From CADEED01 sp020442965 (GTDB lineage Bacteria > Pseudomonadota > Gammaproteobacteria > Steroidobacterales > Steroidobacteraceae): 64,000 bases of DNA. Every line of letters starts with the position of its first letter. The first letter of the stretch is position 1. The DNA lies in the NCBI GenBank assembly GCA_041395525.1, contig JAWLAH010000001.1, positions 186,001 through 250,000 on the forward strand. The letters run 5' to 3'. This document shows positions 18,125-26,724 of this stretch, in pieces. The position numbers were made by a program, and so were the translations under genes. The notes under the pieces are model-generated. The model was not told the DNA's origin and ran no database searches. It worked only from the letters and a program-made list of their open reading frames with translations.

Positions 18125-19219
18125 ATGCCCAAGATGACCCTGGACCACCTGCGTCGCTATGCCGTTGCGCGCACGCTGTTCAAGCCCACGACACTCGGGC
18201 TGGCCATCAAGCAGCTCGGCTTCTTGCAAGCTGACCCGATCCGCGCACCGGCGCGGGCGCAGGACCTCACACTGCGCCACCGCGTGAACGGCTACCGCGC
18301 CGGGGACCTTGAAAGGCGCTACCCGCGGCTCGCCGTGGAGGAAGACTACCTCGTCAATTACGGCTTCCTGCCACGCGAACACCTGGCGCTGATGCACCCG
18401 CGCGTGGCGGCAAGGCCGTGGGACAAAGCCACTCAGGGAAAGGCCGCCGACGTACTTGCTTTCGTCCGCGAACGCGGCTGCGTACATCCTCGCGAAGTGG
18501 AAAAGCAATTCGCCCACGGTCGAATCAAGAGCTACTGGGGAGGTTCGTCCAGCGCCAGTACGCAGCTGCTCGATCACATGCACTACCGCGGCCTGCTGCG
18601 CGTGGCGCGACGTGACGGTGGCACACGCGTGTACGAATTGGCCGGCCACCTGCCGAGCGACGACAGCCCCGCCGCGCAGATGAAACGCTCGGCCGCGCTG
18701 CTTGAGCTGGTGGTGCGCAAGTATGCCCCGCTGCCCGCGAGAAGCCTGACTTACCTCGCGCGCCTGCTGCGTTACGGCGCACCACACCTCGCCGAACACA
18801 CCCAGGCTGCGATGCTCCTCGCGCACGAGCGCCTGTCCAGCATGCAACTCGACGGCACCCTCTGGTACTGGCCGGCCAACGAGAACCCTGCCTCGCCAAA
18901 ATATGCGCCCGATGATCGGGTGCGCCTGCTCGCGCCCTTCGACCCGGTGGTCTGGGATCGCACGCGCTTCAAGCTGCTCTGGGGCTGGACGTACAAGTTC
19001 GAAGCCTACACGCCGCCCTCCAAACGCAAGCTGGGCTATTACGCGCTGCCGCTGCTGCGCGGCGAACGGGTGATCGGCTGGGGCAACCTGTCGTTGGTCG
19101 ACGGCAAGCTCACGAGTACGCTCGGCTTTGCCGACAAGGCACCTCGTGATGCGGCGTTCAAGAATGCGTGGGCCGAGGAACTGGAGCGCATGCACGTGTT
19201 CCTGGGGCTGCACGACTGA
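18125..19219 (+). CDS. YcaQ/AlkX-type DNA glycosylase (HTH_42 family)
   Basis: About 364 residues of the winged-helix HTH_42 (DUF1006) family, whose studied members excise bulky alkylated bases and unhook interstrand crosslinks. The catalytic Q-x-D motif characteristic of the YcaQ branch is visible as Gln35-Ala-Asp37 in LGFLQADPIRAPARAQD. Further on are YLVNYGFLPREHLALMHPR and the C-terminal LLAPFDPVVWDRTRFKLLWGWTYKFEAY element typical of the family. I place the start at the ATG at 18125 or 18134; the open frame begins earlier at 18083. It stands alone, convergent with rlmKL (88 bases between stops). Confidence 0.88.
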   Translation: MPKMTLDHLRRYAVARTLFKPTTLGLAIKQLGFLQADPIRAPARAQDLTLRHRVNGYRAGDLERRYPRLAVEEDYLVNYGFLPREHLALMHPRVAARPWDKATQGKAADVLAFVRERGCVHPREVEKQFAHGRIKSYWGGSSSASTQLLDHMHYRGLLRVARRDGGTRVYELAGHLPSDDSPAAQMKRSAALLELVVRKYAPLPARSLTYLARLLRYGAPHLAEHTQAAMLLAHERLSSMQLDGTLWYWPANENPASPKYAPDDRVRLLAPFDPVVWDRTRFKLLWGWTYKFEAYTPPSKRKLGYYALPLLRGERVIGWGNLSLVDGKLTSTLGFADKAPRDAAFKNAWAEELERMHVFLGLHD

Positions 19220-19306
19220 GTTGCTACGCGCGTCAAGCCCGAGGAATTGCCGTAGTTGCAAGCTGTCGATCGACGACAACTCGGTCTACGGGGTGCCGGG
19301 AACGGA

Positions 19307-21520
19307 TCAACCCTTGTGTCGAATCTCAAAACAACGATGAATCCTCGGATTGCGTATGAAATCCTTCGGAATCGTCGCTTGAGTAATGTCGACAACGGCG
19401 TACCGCTCAGCCAGCGGCGCATCGAGTTTGAAGCGCTGCGCATTGCACGAAAAGACCAACAATCCGGCAGGCGCCAGAATCGCCATGCAACGATGAATCA
19501 GATCGGCGTGATCGCGCTCAACGTCGAGCACATCTTGCATACGCTTGCTGTTTGAGAACGTCGGTGGGTCGAGAAAGATCAGATCGAACCGCGCACGCGC
19601 CGCCACGGCACCCTTGAGCCAGCCAATGCAGTCGTCTTGTATGAACTCGTGCTCGCGTCCAGACAAGCCGTTCACGGTTAGATTACGTTGCGCCCAATCG
19701 AGGTACGTTGCTGACATGTCAATCGTCGTGGTCGATCGTGCACGACCGGCAGCCGCGTACACGGTAGCGGTTCCCGTATAGGCAAACAGATTCAGGAAGC
19801 GCCTGCGTACCGCCGCGGAGCGCAGCCGCGCACGGGTTGGTCGGTGATCGAGAAACAATCCGGTATCGAGGTAGTCGGTAAAATTGACGTAGAACTGCAG
19901 GCCAGCCTCCTCTACCAGCACGAACTGCTTGGCGTCGGCGAGCTTTTGATACTGATCCCCGCGAGCGGTCTTGCGGCGCATACGCAAATGGATGCGATCG
20001 GCCGGAACGCCGGTCGCGCCCGGAAGTGCCGCGAGCGCTTCGTTGCGCCGGCGCACCACCGCATCGGCTTCGATCGATGAGGGTGCCGCGTATTCCTGAA
20101 CATAGAGCCACACGCGCTCACCGTTCGCCTCGGCATAGCGATCAATCGCGAATGAATACTCGGGCATGTCAGCGTCGTAGAGTCGGTAGCAACTGACGCT
20201 TTCGCGTTTGACCCACGGCGCGAGCGCCTTCAAATTCTTGGCTATGCGGTTCGCGAACATCTTCGCGCCCGCTGACTCAGCGAACGACGGCTCGATACGC
20301 GCCGTCTGTGACTTGTGGATCAGCGACCGCGACTGCTCTGCCGTCACGTGCACGCGCAACAGACGACACTCGAGAGCGCCGTTCCAAATGGTGTGCACTC
20401 GCTCGGCCCGAATGCCGAGCTCAAGACCAAGGTCCGCGCTGCCTGCTAACACGGCGGCTCGCCAGCCGTCGAAATGGGTGCGTAGCGTTGCGCCCAACTC
20501 GCGCATCAACTGAGCGGCACGTTGGCGATCCTCGAGCCGCACACCGTACGGCGGATTGGTAGCCAAGAACCCCGCTGCGGACCCCGCCGGACGCGCGGCA
20601 GACAGCGCCGCGGGCTCGAACGTAACAGCATGCTGAAAGCCCGCACGGGCCGCGTTAGCCCGAGCGACATCCAGGACATGCGGATCAGCGTCACACCCGC
20701 GCACAACACCACGCAACGGTCGTTCGCGCGCTGCCGCCGCCTCGCGAACTCGCTGCCAGAGCTCAGGATCGTGGCCACGCCAACCGAGAAAGCCAAAATA
20801 GTCGCGTCTCATCCCCGGCGCACGGTGCGCGGCGATGAGCGCAGCCTCGATTACGAGCGTCCCGGCGCCGCACATGGGGTCGAGAAACTCAACGCCGTGT
20901 TCGCAATACGCGGGCCAACCCGCGCGCACCAACAAGCCAGCGGCAAGATTCTCGCGCAACGGAGCTTCGCCGGCTTCAGTGCGATAGCCGCGCCGATGCA
21001 ATCCCTCGCCAGACAGGTCGATCGAAACAACGATGCGGCGACCGTTGGCGTGTGCATGCACACGCACGGAAGGTCTCTCGGCGGTAACGTTCGGGCGTGC
21101 CCCGGTTGCTTCGCGCAATCGATCGCAGATTGCATCCTTCAGCCGCAGCGCCCCGAAACCGGTATGAGTGATCGTGGGGTGTCGACCGCTGAAATCGCAG
21201 GCGAGCGTACCCGTGGGATCGACGTGCTCGGTCCAAGGTATCTCGCGGGCGCGCGCATAAAACTGGGCTTCATCTGCCGCATCGAACTCCGCCACCACCA
21301 GGAACAAGCGGCTCGCGATGCGCGACTCGAGACAGACGCGATAGGCGGTTTCAAGCGTGCCTTGCAAATCCACGCCGACGGTCCGCTCGCGTACGGCGCC
21401 AGCGCCAAGCTCGGCAAGTTCGCGCGCTAACAAATCGCCGAAGCCGCGCGCTGCGCTGGCGATTAAGCGCAGCTGGTTCACGTCAGGAGTGGTCGCCGGC
21501 GACGATTGGATCGAATGCAA
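19307..21520 (-). CDS. rlmL: Bifunctional 23S rRNA methyltransferase RlmKL
   Basis: About 737 residues, full length for the gammaproteobacterial fusion that makes m2G2445 and m7G2069 in 23S rRNA. The order is a THUMP domain in the first 160 residues, the RlmL methyltransferase with FLDPMCGAGTLVIEAA and NPPYG, then the RlmK methyltransferase with FLNLFAYTGTATVYAA, DPPTFSNSKRM and a C-terminal KDFIRNPRIHRCFEI. The ATG at 21520 overlaps the 3' end of the upstream nuclease gene by 38 bases; a GTG at 21481 just past that stop is the alternative. A large antisense open frame here (20522-21430) is a codon-bias shadow. Confidence 0.93.
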   Translation of the reverse strand: MHSIQSSPATTPDVNQLRLIASAARGFGDLLARELAELGAGAVRERTVGVDLQGTLETAYRVCLESRIASRLFLVVAEFDAADEAQFYARAREIPWTEHVDPTGTLACDFSGRHPTITHTGFGALRLKDAICDRLREATGARPNVTAERPSVRVHAHANGRRIVVSIDLSGEGLHRRGYRTEAGEAPLRENLAAGLLVRAGWPAYCEHGVEFLDPMCGAGTLVIEAALIAAHRAPGMRRDYFGFLGWRGHDPELWQRVREAAAARERPLRGVVRGCDADPHVLDVARANAARAGFQHAVTFEPAALSAARPAGSAAGFLATNPPYGVRLEDRQRAAQLMRELGATLRTHFDGWRAAVLAGSADLGLELGIRAERVHTIWNGALECRLLRVHVTAEQSRSLIHKSQTARIEPSFAESAGAKMFANRIAKNLKALAPWVKRESVSCYRLYDADMPEYSFAIDRYAEANGERVWLYVQEYAAPSSIEADAVVRRRNEALAALPGATGVPADRIHLRMRRKTARGDQYQKLADAKQFVLVEEAGLQFYVNFTDYLDTGLFLDHRPTRARLRSAAVRRRFLNLFAYTGTATVYAAAGRARSTTTIDMSATYLDWAQRNLTVNGLSGREHEFIQDDCIGWLKGAVAARARFDLIFLDPPTFSNSKRMQDVLDVERDHADLIHRCMAILAPAGLLVFSCNAQRFKLDAPLAERYAVVDITQATIPKDFIRNPRIHRCFEIRHKG

Positions 21521-22955
21521 CGTCGCTTCTGCGCGCGCGCGTCAGCGGCTTCACGCGGTGACGCTCACTGCCGATTGCACGCGTCAGGATACGATAGCTG
21601 TCGATATCGAAAGACGATGAATCGAAGGCAGTCGATCGTTCGATCAGCTCTGCGACAGTTGAGTGATCAATCCCATCGTCGTGGGCCGACTCGATTGTGG
21701 CCAGGTGTTGCCACACGTCGATCACGTGGATCTGAGCGACCCCGCCAGCGCGCGATTCACACACCATGACAGGGCCTTCAAATGGCCAGCGCTTCAACTG
21801 CTCGCGAATCAGGCCCAATTTGACGCGCGTCATGTGCCGAGCAGGCGATTCGAGACCCAGGCACACACCGCTGCAGCGTTGCAGTTGATAGCCGAAGCAC
21901 GAACCCTCGCCGGCCTCCAGCCCTAACAGCTTCAGGCACCAGTCGTTGGTGCGTGCCAATGTAGTGAGCGCTTTGCGTGCGGCGCGCTCACTGCGGTACA
22001 AACCGAAAGCATGCCCCGCGCGCAGTGCGGCAGGGTCAAGGGGCGCCAGACGCGGCGGCGCGGCGGAATCATCGAGCAGCCAACTCAACTGCTCGCCAGC
22101 GCCGCGCAATCGCCGGTTATACACCGGCTGCTCGCGGCGCACGATCTGCGCCTCGAGTAGCAAGGCACCCAACTCGCCCGCCGTTTCCTGCCAGGCCACG
22201 CGCTGGGTCTGCGCTGCGAGTCGCTGCGACTTGCCGTCTTTCGCAGCACCGCCAAAATGACCGAGCACCCGCTGACGGATATTGAGCGCCTTGCCCACAT
22301 AAAGCAGCGCGTCTCCTTCCCCGTAGAAGCGATACACGCCCGGTGCTTCGGGCAATTCATCGGACAGGGTCGGCGGCAACTGTGCAGGCAGAGCGCCGCT
22401 CTGCGACGCGTCTTGCAGTGCGCGCTCGAGCGTGGGTTGCGCCCATTGCAGGCGCATCTTGCGCCAAAACTGCCAGAGCGCATTCGCATCGGGCATGGCG
22501 CGGTGGCGCGACGCCATATCAAGAGCGTGTCTTTCGATCAGCGCATCGAGATTGTGCCGGCGTTGCTCGGGATAGAGCGCCCGCGACAACTTGACCGTGC
22601 AGAGCACCGGCGCGCGCCACTTGCGATCGAGGTTCGCAAACTCCCGGCGGATGAATCCGTAATCAAAGCGGGCGTTGTGGGCGATAAAGAGCCGACCCGC
22701 CAAACGCTCCCGCAGTTCGTTTGCGATCGATGAGAAATCCGGTGCGTCCGCAAGCATCTCGTTAGTGATGCCGGTGAGCTGCTGAATGGCGGGCGGCACC
22801 GCAACACCCGGATTGACGAGCACACTCCATTTGAAATCGAGCTTGTCACCCGTCGCACCTATCACGGCGACTTCCGTGATGCGATGGTAGGCTGGATGTC
22901 CACCGGTCGTTTCGATATCGACAAACGCAACCGGTGCGTCGAACAACTTGCTCAA
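21483..22955 (-). CDS. Fusion of DnaQ-type 3'-5' exonuclease with UvrC/Cho-like GIY-YIG nuclease
   Basis: 490 residues. The N-terminal DEDDh exonuclease (about 1-175) has Asp13 and Glu15 in VDIETTGG, Asp98 in AHNARFDYGF, and His151 and Asp156 in HRAMPDANALW. The second part is a GIY-YIG endonuclease like UvrC/Cho: GVY at 206-208 and YVG at 219-221, followed by KALNIRQRVLGH with the conserved arginine near 228 and a YNRRLR motif. The C-terminal third resembles the Cho extension. Such fusions are annotated as polymerase III epsilon-like or Cho-like and are thought to act in excision repair. Its ATG overlaps the aldehyde dehydrogenase stop by four bases, and its end overlaps rlmKL. Confidence 0.9.
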   Translation of the reverse strand: MSKLFDAPVAFVDIETTGGHPAYHRITEVAVIGATGDKLDFKWSVLVNPGVAVPPAIQQLTGITNEMLADAPDFSSIANELRERLAGRLFIAHNARFDYGFIRREFANLDRKWRAPVLCTVKLSRALYPEQRRHNLDALIERHALDMASRHRAMPDANALWQFWRKMRLQWAQPTLERALQDASQSGALPAQLPPTLSDELPEAPGVYRFYGEGDALLYVGKALNIRQRVLGHFGGAAKDGKSQRLAAQTQRVAWQETAGELGALLLEAQIVRREQPVYNRRLRGAGEQLSWLLDDSAAPPRLAPLDPAALRAGHAFGLYRSERAARKALTTLARTNDWCLKLLGLEAGEGSCFGYQLQRCSGVCLGLESPARHMTRVKLGLIREQLKRWPFEGPVMVCESRAGGVAQIHVIDVWQHLATIESAHDDGIDHSTVAELIERSTAFDSSSFDIDSYRILTRAIGSERHRVKPLTRARRSDVAFDPIVAGDHS

Positions 22956-24451
22956 GACAGATCGATCCAGGTTGTCTTCAGCTCGGTGTACTTGTCGAAG
23001 GCATGCAGCGACTTGTCACGACCGATGCCCGACTGCTTGAACCCGCCAAAAGGCACGGTGATATCGTCGGCATCGTAACAGTTCACATACACAGTACCGG
23101 CACGAAGCGCGCGCGCTGTACGATGCGCATTGTTGATATCGCGCGTCCAGACCGCAGCCGCCAGACCGTAGACGACGTTATTAGCGATTGCAACCGCGTC
23201 GGCCGCATCCCTGAACGTAATCGTCGCCAGCACTGGCCCGAAAATTTCCTCGTTGGCGATCCGCATGGCTGGCCGGACCGCATCGAAAACCGTCGGCTCG
23301 ATGAAGTACCCGCCCGAATGGATGAGCTTGCGCTCGCCGCCGGCGTAGATACGTGCGCCCTCGGACTTGCCCGCGCCGATGTACTCCAGCACTCGCTGCA
23401 TCTGCGCTTCATCGACGATCGCGCCCAGTCTGGTAGTGGGATCGAGTGGATCACCGGGTTGCATCTTGGCACCGATGGCCGCGATCTTCTCGAGCAGCAC
23501 ATCCTTGATGCGCTCATGCACGATGAGGCGCGAACCCGCCGAACACATCTCGCCCTGGTTGAAGAAAATGCCATAAGCGGCTGCAGCCGCAGCGCGATCG
23601 AGATCCGGATAGTCGTCCATCACGATGTTAGGCGACTTGCCGCCGCATTCGAGCGAGACGCGTTTCATATTCGATTGCGCCGCTGCCTGCATGACCCGTT
23701 TGCCGGTCGCGGTCGAGCCCGTGAATGCGATAGCGTCCACGTCCATATGCGACGACAGCGCCTGCCCGGCCGTCTGACCAAGACCAGGCACGACGTTGAA
23801 TACACCCTCGGGAATCCCCGACTCCACCGCGAGCTGCGCCACACGAATGGCTGTCAGTGGTGACTTTTCCGAGGGCTTCAGCACGAGGGAGTTGCCAGCC
23901 GCCAGCACCGGGCCAATCTTCCAGGCCGCCATCACCAGCGGAAAATTCCACGGCACGATCGCCCCAACAACGCCCATGGGCTCGCGTGTGATCGTTGCGA
24001 GGGCGCTCGGCCCGGTCGGTGCTACTTCACCGTAAATCTTGTCGATCGATTCGGCGTACCACTGAATGCAGTTCGCGGCGGCCGGAACGTCGACCTTCAA
24101 GCTATCGGAAATCGGCTTGCCCATATCGAGCGTCTCGAGCAGCGCGAGTTCTTCGCGGTGCTTGAAGATCGACTCGGCGAAGCGTTGCAAGATCCGCTTG
24201 CGGTTCTTCGGCGCCATGTTCGCCCAGGACCCTTCGTTGAACACGGACCGTGCAGCCACGACGGCCGCATCGATATCGGCCGCGTCGCCTGCCGATACCT
24301 GGCACAGCACGCGGCCAGTAGCCGGATTGATGCTGTCGAACCTGGCGCCCGACCGCGCGTCGACAAATCGCCCATTGATGAAGGCTTGGGTCGCGAAGCT
24401 CAGTTCCCGCGCTCGCTCGTGCCAGGTTCTGTCGGCCACTGACTTCGTCAT
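22952..24451 (-). CDS. puuC: Aldehyde dehydrogenase, PuuC-like (gamma-glutamyl-gamma-aminobutyraldehyde dehydrogenase candidate)
   Basis: About 499 residues from the ATG at 24451 (MTKSVADRTW); the longer frame from 24535 would overlap the porin gene. Full ALDH signature: NAD site FTGSTATGKRV, catalytic Glu268 in LECGGKSP, nucleophile Cys303 in NQGEMCSAGSR, and the C-terminal PFGGFKQSGIGRDKSLHA. The N-terminal features and the GEVAPTG stretch are close to PuuC/AldH, which oxidises gamma-glutamyl-gamma-aminobutyraldehyde or other omega-aminoaldehydes. No aldehyde dehydrogenase lies in the puu cluster at 3-9 kb, so this gene is the obvious candidate for that missing step, though broad aldehyde detoxification is possible. 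Confidence 0.85.
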   Translation of the reverse strand: MTKSVADRTWHERARELSFATQAFINGRFVDARSGARFDSINPATGRVLCQVSAGDAADIDAAVVAARSVFNEGSWANMAPKNRKRILQRFAESIFKHREELALLETLDMGKPISDSLKVDVPAAANCIQWYAESIDKIYGEVAPTGPSALATITREPMGVVGAIVPWNFPLVMAAWKIGPVLAAGNSLVLKPSEKSPLTAIRVAQLAVESGIPEGVFNVVPGLGQTAGQALSSHMDVDAIAFTGSTATGKRVMQAAAQSNMKRVSLECGGKSPNIVMDDYPDLDRAAAAAAYGIFFNQGEMCSAGSRLIVHERIKDVLLEKIAAIGAKMQPGDPLDPTTRLGAIVDEAQMQRVLEYIGAGKSEGARIYAGGERKLIHSGGYFIEPTVFDAVRPAMRIANEEIFGPVLATITFRDAADAVAIANNVVYGLAAAVWTRDINNAHRTARALRAGTVYVNCYDADDITVPFGGFKQSGIGRDKSLHAFDKYTELKTTWIDLS

Positions 24452-24479
24452 GGTGATCGTCCGGAAACCGGTTCGACCT

Positions 24480-25229
24480 CTATTCGTTAGTCCAGGGAAG
24501 TGTAGTCGACACCGTGAAGACCAGGCGCGCCTCATTGTTGAACGCGTCGTCGGTCACCTTCTGGGCACCGCTCGCATCCGTACCAGTGAGCTTGAGTCCG
24601 AGGTTGAAATTCTTCAGCGCATAACCCACGCCCACCGAGTAGTCCATCAGCTCGCCGCCGGCGTTCTTCCAGTAGTCGCCCCAGGAATAGCCGCCGTGCA
24701 AGGACACCGACCAGTTGTTAGGAAGGTCCTGGCTGTAGTTGAATTCCGTGTACTGCGCGGTTTCGTTCAACCCAAGGAATCTGTGTGAATACCACTGTTT
24801 GATATCGAGCGACTTGAGCGTGACGCCGACGTAATACTCTGGATAGCTCGGGGTATCGTTACCGAACGGATAGTCATAGAACGTGAAGCCCGCGTTGAAC
24901 GATGCGTCTTCATTGATTTCAGCGCTATAGGTCACGTAGTAGTCGATCTCAACATCGTCGTCGACGTTCACTTTCTCGCCGATCTCGGAATCGTAGTAGT
25001 CAGAATCGATATTCGATCCCCAGATACCTACCGCGAAGCCCTTCGGCAACTCATAGTCGAGACTCGCCTGCAACGCAGGGTTCTTGGCCGACAAAGACAC
25101 ACCGCGGAAATCGTAGTCGTTAGTGGCGGTAACCGTCGCACTGAATTGCGCGAGCGCATCACCTGAAACCACGATGAACGCCACAGCACAGAGCGACGCA
25201 AACGAGGCAACAAACTTACTGGATTGCAT
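24480..25229 (-). CDS. TorF-family putative outer-membrane porin
   Basis: About 249 residues. The ATG at 25229 follows GGGAG and begins a signal peptide ending in SGDALA. The mature part starts with TVTATNDYDFRGVSLSAKNPALQASLDY, the hallmark of the gammaproteobacterial TorF/Gcw_chp family, and continues as alternating beta-strand segments with acidic turns; it ends in a hydrophobic strand (VFTVSTTLPW). It is expected to form an outer-membrane beta-barrel. It lies 28 bases upstream of the aldehyde dehydrogenase in the same direction, so cotranscription is plausible. The transported solute is unknown. Confidence 0.85.
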   Translation of the reverse strand: MQSSKFVASFASLCAVAFIVVSGDALAQFSATVTATNDYDFRGVSLSAKNPALQASLDYELPKGFAVGIWGSNIDSDYYDSEIGEKVNVDDDVEIDYYVTYSAEINEDASFNAGFTFYDYPFGNDTPSYPEYYVGVTLKSLDIKQWYSHRFLGLNETAQYTEFNYSQDLPNNWSVSLHGGYSWGDYWKNAGGELMDYSVGVGYALKNFNLGLKLTGTDASGAQKVTDDAFNNEARLVFTVSTTLPWTNE

Positions 25230-25401
25230 GGAAACTCCCATTCAGACAAAACGTCCATTCACAAGCAATAGCGAAGCAAGTGCCATTCTACCACCAGATT
25301 CGTCATTGCCATGCGAATCGGCACCCTGCCTCGCGCCCGCTCGTGTCCGCGACGCGCGCCAAGCAACGAGCGTCAGCGCTACGGTGCCACCGCTGAACCC
25401 T

Positions 25402-25758
25402 TCAGGTGCGCGGCTCGAAAATCGCGTACAACTTGGTGCAGTCTTCCAGCACCTCCCAGGTCCCCGCGAAACCCGCTGGGACAACAAACGCAGCGCCTGG
25501 ACCGAACTCGCGGCGTACGCCACTGGCGCTAACCAGCGCCACTCGACCCGTCAGGATCGCGCAAAATTCGGACTCGGTGTAACGAATGCGCCACTTGCCC
25601 TTCGTGCTGCTCCAACGGCCGGCGAAGAACTGCTGCGACGGGTCGCTGTAATAGTTAGCGATCGCCTGTTGCGGCGCACCCGCAAGAACGCGATCGGCCT
25701 CTGGGACAGACGACTCGGCGGCCAGGGGCGATGCGAGATCGATGAGTTCGGTTGCCAT
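25402..25758 (-). CDS. Small cupin-domain protein (DUF861 type)
   Basis: 118 residues forming a single cupin barrel: GRWSSTKGKWRIRYTESEFCAILTGRVALV, then a second half with FGPGAAFVVPAGFAGTWEVLEDCTKLYAIFE. The order and the FxxGDxxxxPxGxxGxW-like element match the cupin_3/DUF861 group, which includes ureidoglycine aminohydrolase relatives. The canonical metal histidines of the first motif are not evident, so metal binding is uncertain. It is a monocistronic gene between the porin and the OmpA-like gene. The roughly 160 bases between it and the porin start hold no recognised gene. Confidence 0.75.
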   Translation of the reverse strand: MATELIDLASPLAAESSVPEADRVLAGAPQQAIANYYSDPSQQFFAGRWSSTKGKWRIRYTESEFCAILTGRVALVSASGVRREFGPGAAFVVPAGFAGTWEVLEDCTKLYAIFEPRT

Positions 25759-25798
25759 CGAACTAGATTACCGCATCGCGCCCCACCACCGCTTGGCT

Positions 25799-26488
25799 CT
25801 ACTCGGCCCACGCAACCGTTGCAGCGACGGGCTCGATCTCGATCTGAACGCGCCGCTCGAAGGCGTAGTCATCCAGGGAACTGCGGGTCTCATCCACCGG
25901 TGACGCGCCCATCGCTACAACCAGTAGACGCTCCGGGCTGACCCCGCTCGCCTGCAGGATTCGCGCGACGGCTTCCGCGCGCTCCTGCGACAAGCACTGG
26001 TTCAGCTCCGCCGGACCGCGCGGGTCAGCATAGCCCGTAATGCGCACCATCATCCCCGCGTACTGTGTCAACCATTTGCCAAACTGCTCCAGCCGCTCCC
26101 GATCCGAATCGCGCACACCGGTCTCGCCCGTGCGAAACTGCACTACCCCGCTGACTCTACTGGCACCGTCTTCCAGGCTCGCGAGCGTCGTCGACAGGTT
26201 CTCGACTTCGCCGACCAACTGCGACTGACGAGACTCGCTGTTAGTTACCGTGTCCTGTAGCTCGGTGATTGATCGGCGTTGCTTGTTGTGCCGATCGCCC
26301 AGCCACGCGCCCGCCGCCGCGCCGATGATCGCCCCGAAAGGACCAGCGGTTGCCGCGCCCACAGTGAACCCCGTAGCGACACCTACCGACTCAGATTTGG
26401 ACGCGCGATCTTTGGCCTGCAAGCCGGGGCTCGCGAGCACGATCGCTGCGACCGCCGCACCGATGATACTGCTTCGATAAATACTCAT
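25799..26488 (-). CDS. OmpA-family protein with N-terminal glycine-zipper segment
   Basis: About 229 residues from the ATG at 26488, which follows GGTGAGG; the longer frame from 26575 has no such support. A signal peptide (MSIYRSSIIGAAVAAIVLASPGLQA) is followed by a glycine zipper (TVGAATAGPFGAIIGAAAGAWLGD), a predicted coiled-coil stretch (about 75-110) and a C-terminal OmpA-like peptidoglycan-binding domain (VVQFRTGETGVRDSD, ITGYADPRG, LSQERAEAVARIL). It should be a periplasmic or outer-membrane protein tethered to the wall. It is divergent from the TRAP-type receptor gene, with a perfect palindrome between them. Confidence 0.85.
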   Translation of the reverse strand: MSIYRSSIIGAAVAAIVLASPGLQAKDRASKSESVGVATGFTVGAATAGPFGAIIGAAAGAWLGDRHNKQRRSITELQDTVTNSESRQSQLVGEVENLSTTLASLEDGASRVSGVVQFRTGETGVRDSDRERLEQFGKWLTQYAGMMVRITGYADPRGPAELNQCLSQERAEAVARILQASGVSPERLLVVAMGASPVDETRSSLDDYAFERRVQIEIEPVAATVAWAE

Positions 26489-26628
26489 GACTGCCTCACC
26501 TTTTGTCTGATCTGCCGAGAGCCCGCTGCTCTCGAGATCATTGCAACAAGCAAAACGTGCCCCGTAGGGACGCAATTGCGGCAGGCCGCCGACGAGTGAT
26601 GGCAGAGTGTGGCAATCAGCGGCTAGCT

Positions 26629-26654
26629 GCAGCCTGCCGCATGCGGCAGGCTGC
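26629..26654. promoter_or_regulatory. Perfect 26-base palindrome in a divergent intergenic region
   Basis: Arm GCAGCCTGCCGCA is followed immediately by its exact reverse complement TGCGGCAGGCTGC, giving 13 bp with no loop. It lies between the divergent starts of the OmpA-like gene (26488) and the DctP-like gene (26725). A related GCGGCAGGC word occurs at about 26578-26586. There is no T-run, and a zero-loop symmetric site fits a dimeric regulator's operator better than a terminator. The regulator is unknown. Confidence 0.55.
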
Positions 26655-26724
26655 CGAAAGCTGCCGCTCGAGCATTGGGGTCTCTATAATCGCAGCGGTT
26701 TCCGAGATTTTCGTGGGGTCCCAA

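Noticed and set aside
18089..19279. 396-codon minus-strand open frame opposite the YcaQ-type gene
   Set aside because: The plus-strand protein carries full family motifs; the antisense frame has no known domain and is produced by the same third-position GC bias.
20522..21430. Long plus-strand open frame (302 codons) inside rlmKL
   Set aside because: Antisense to a well-conserved gene; composition and residue use are those of a GC-rich codon-bias shadow, with no recognisable motif or ribosome site.
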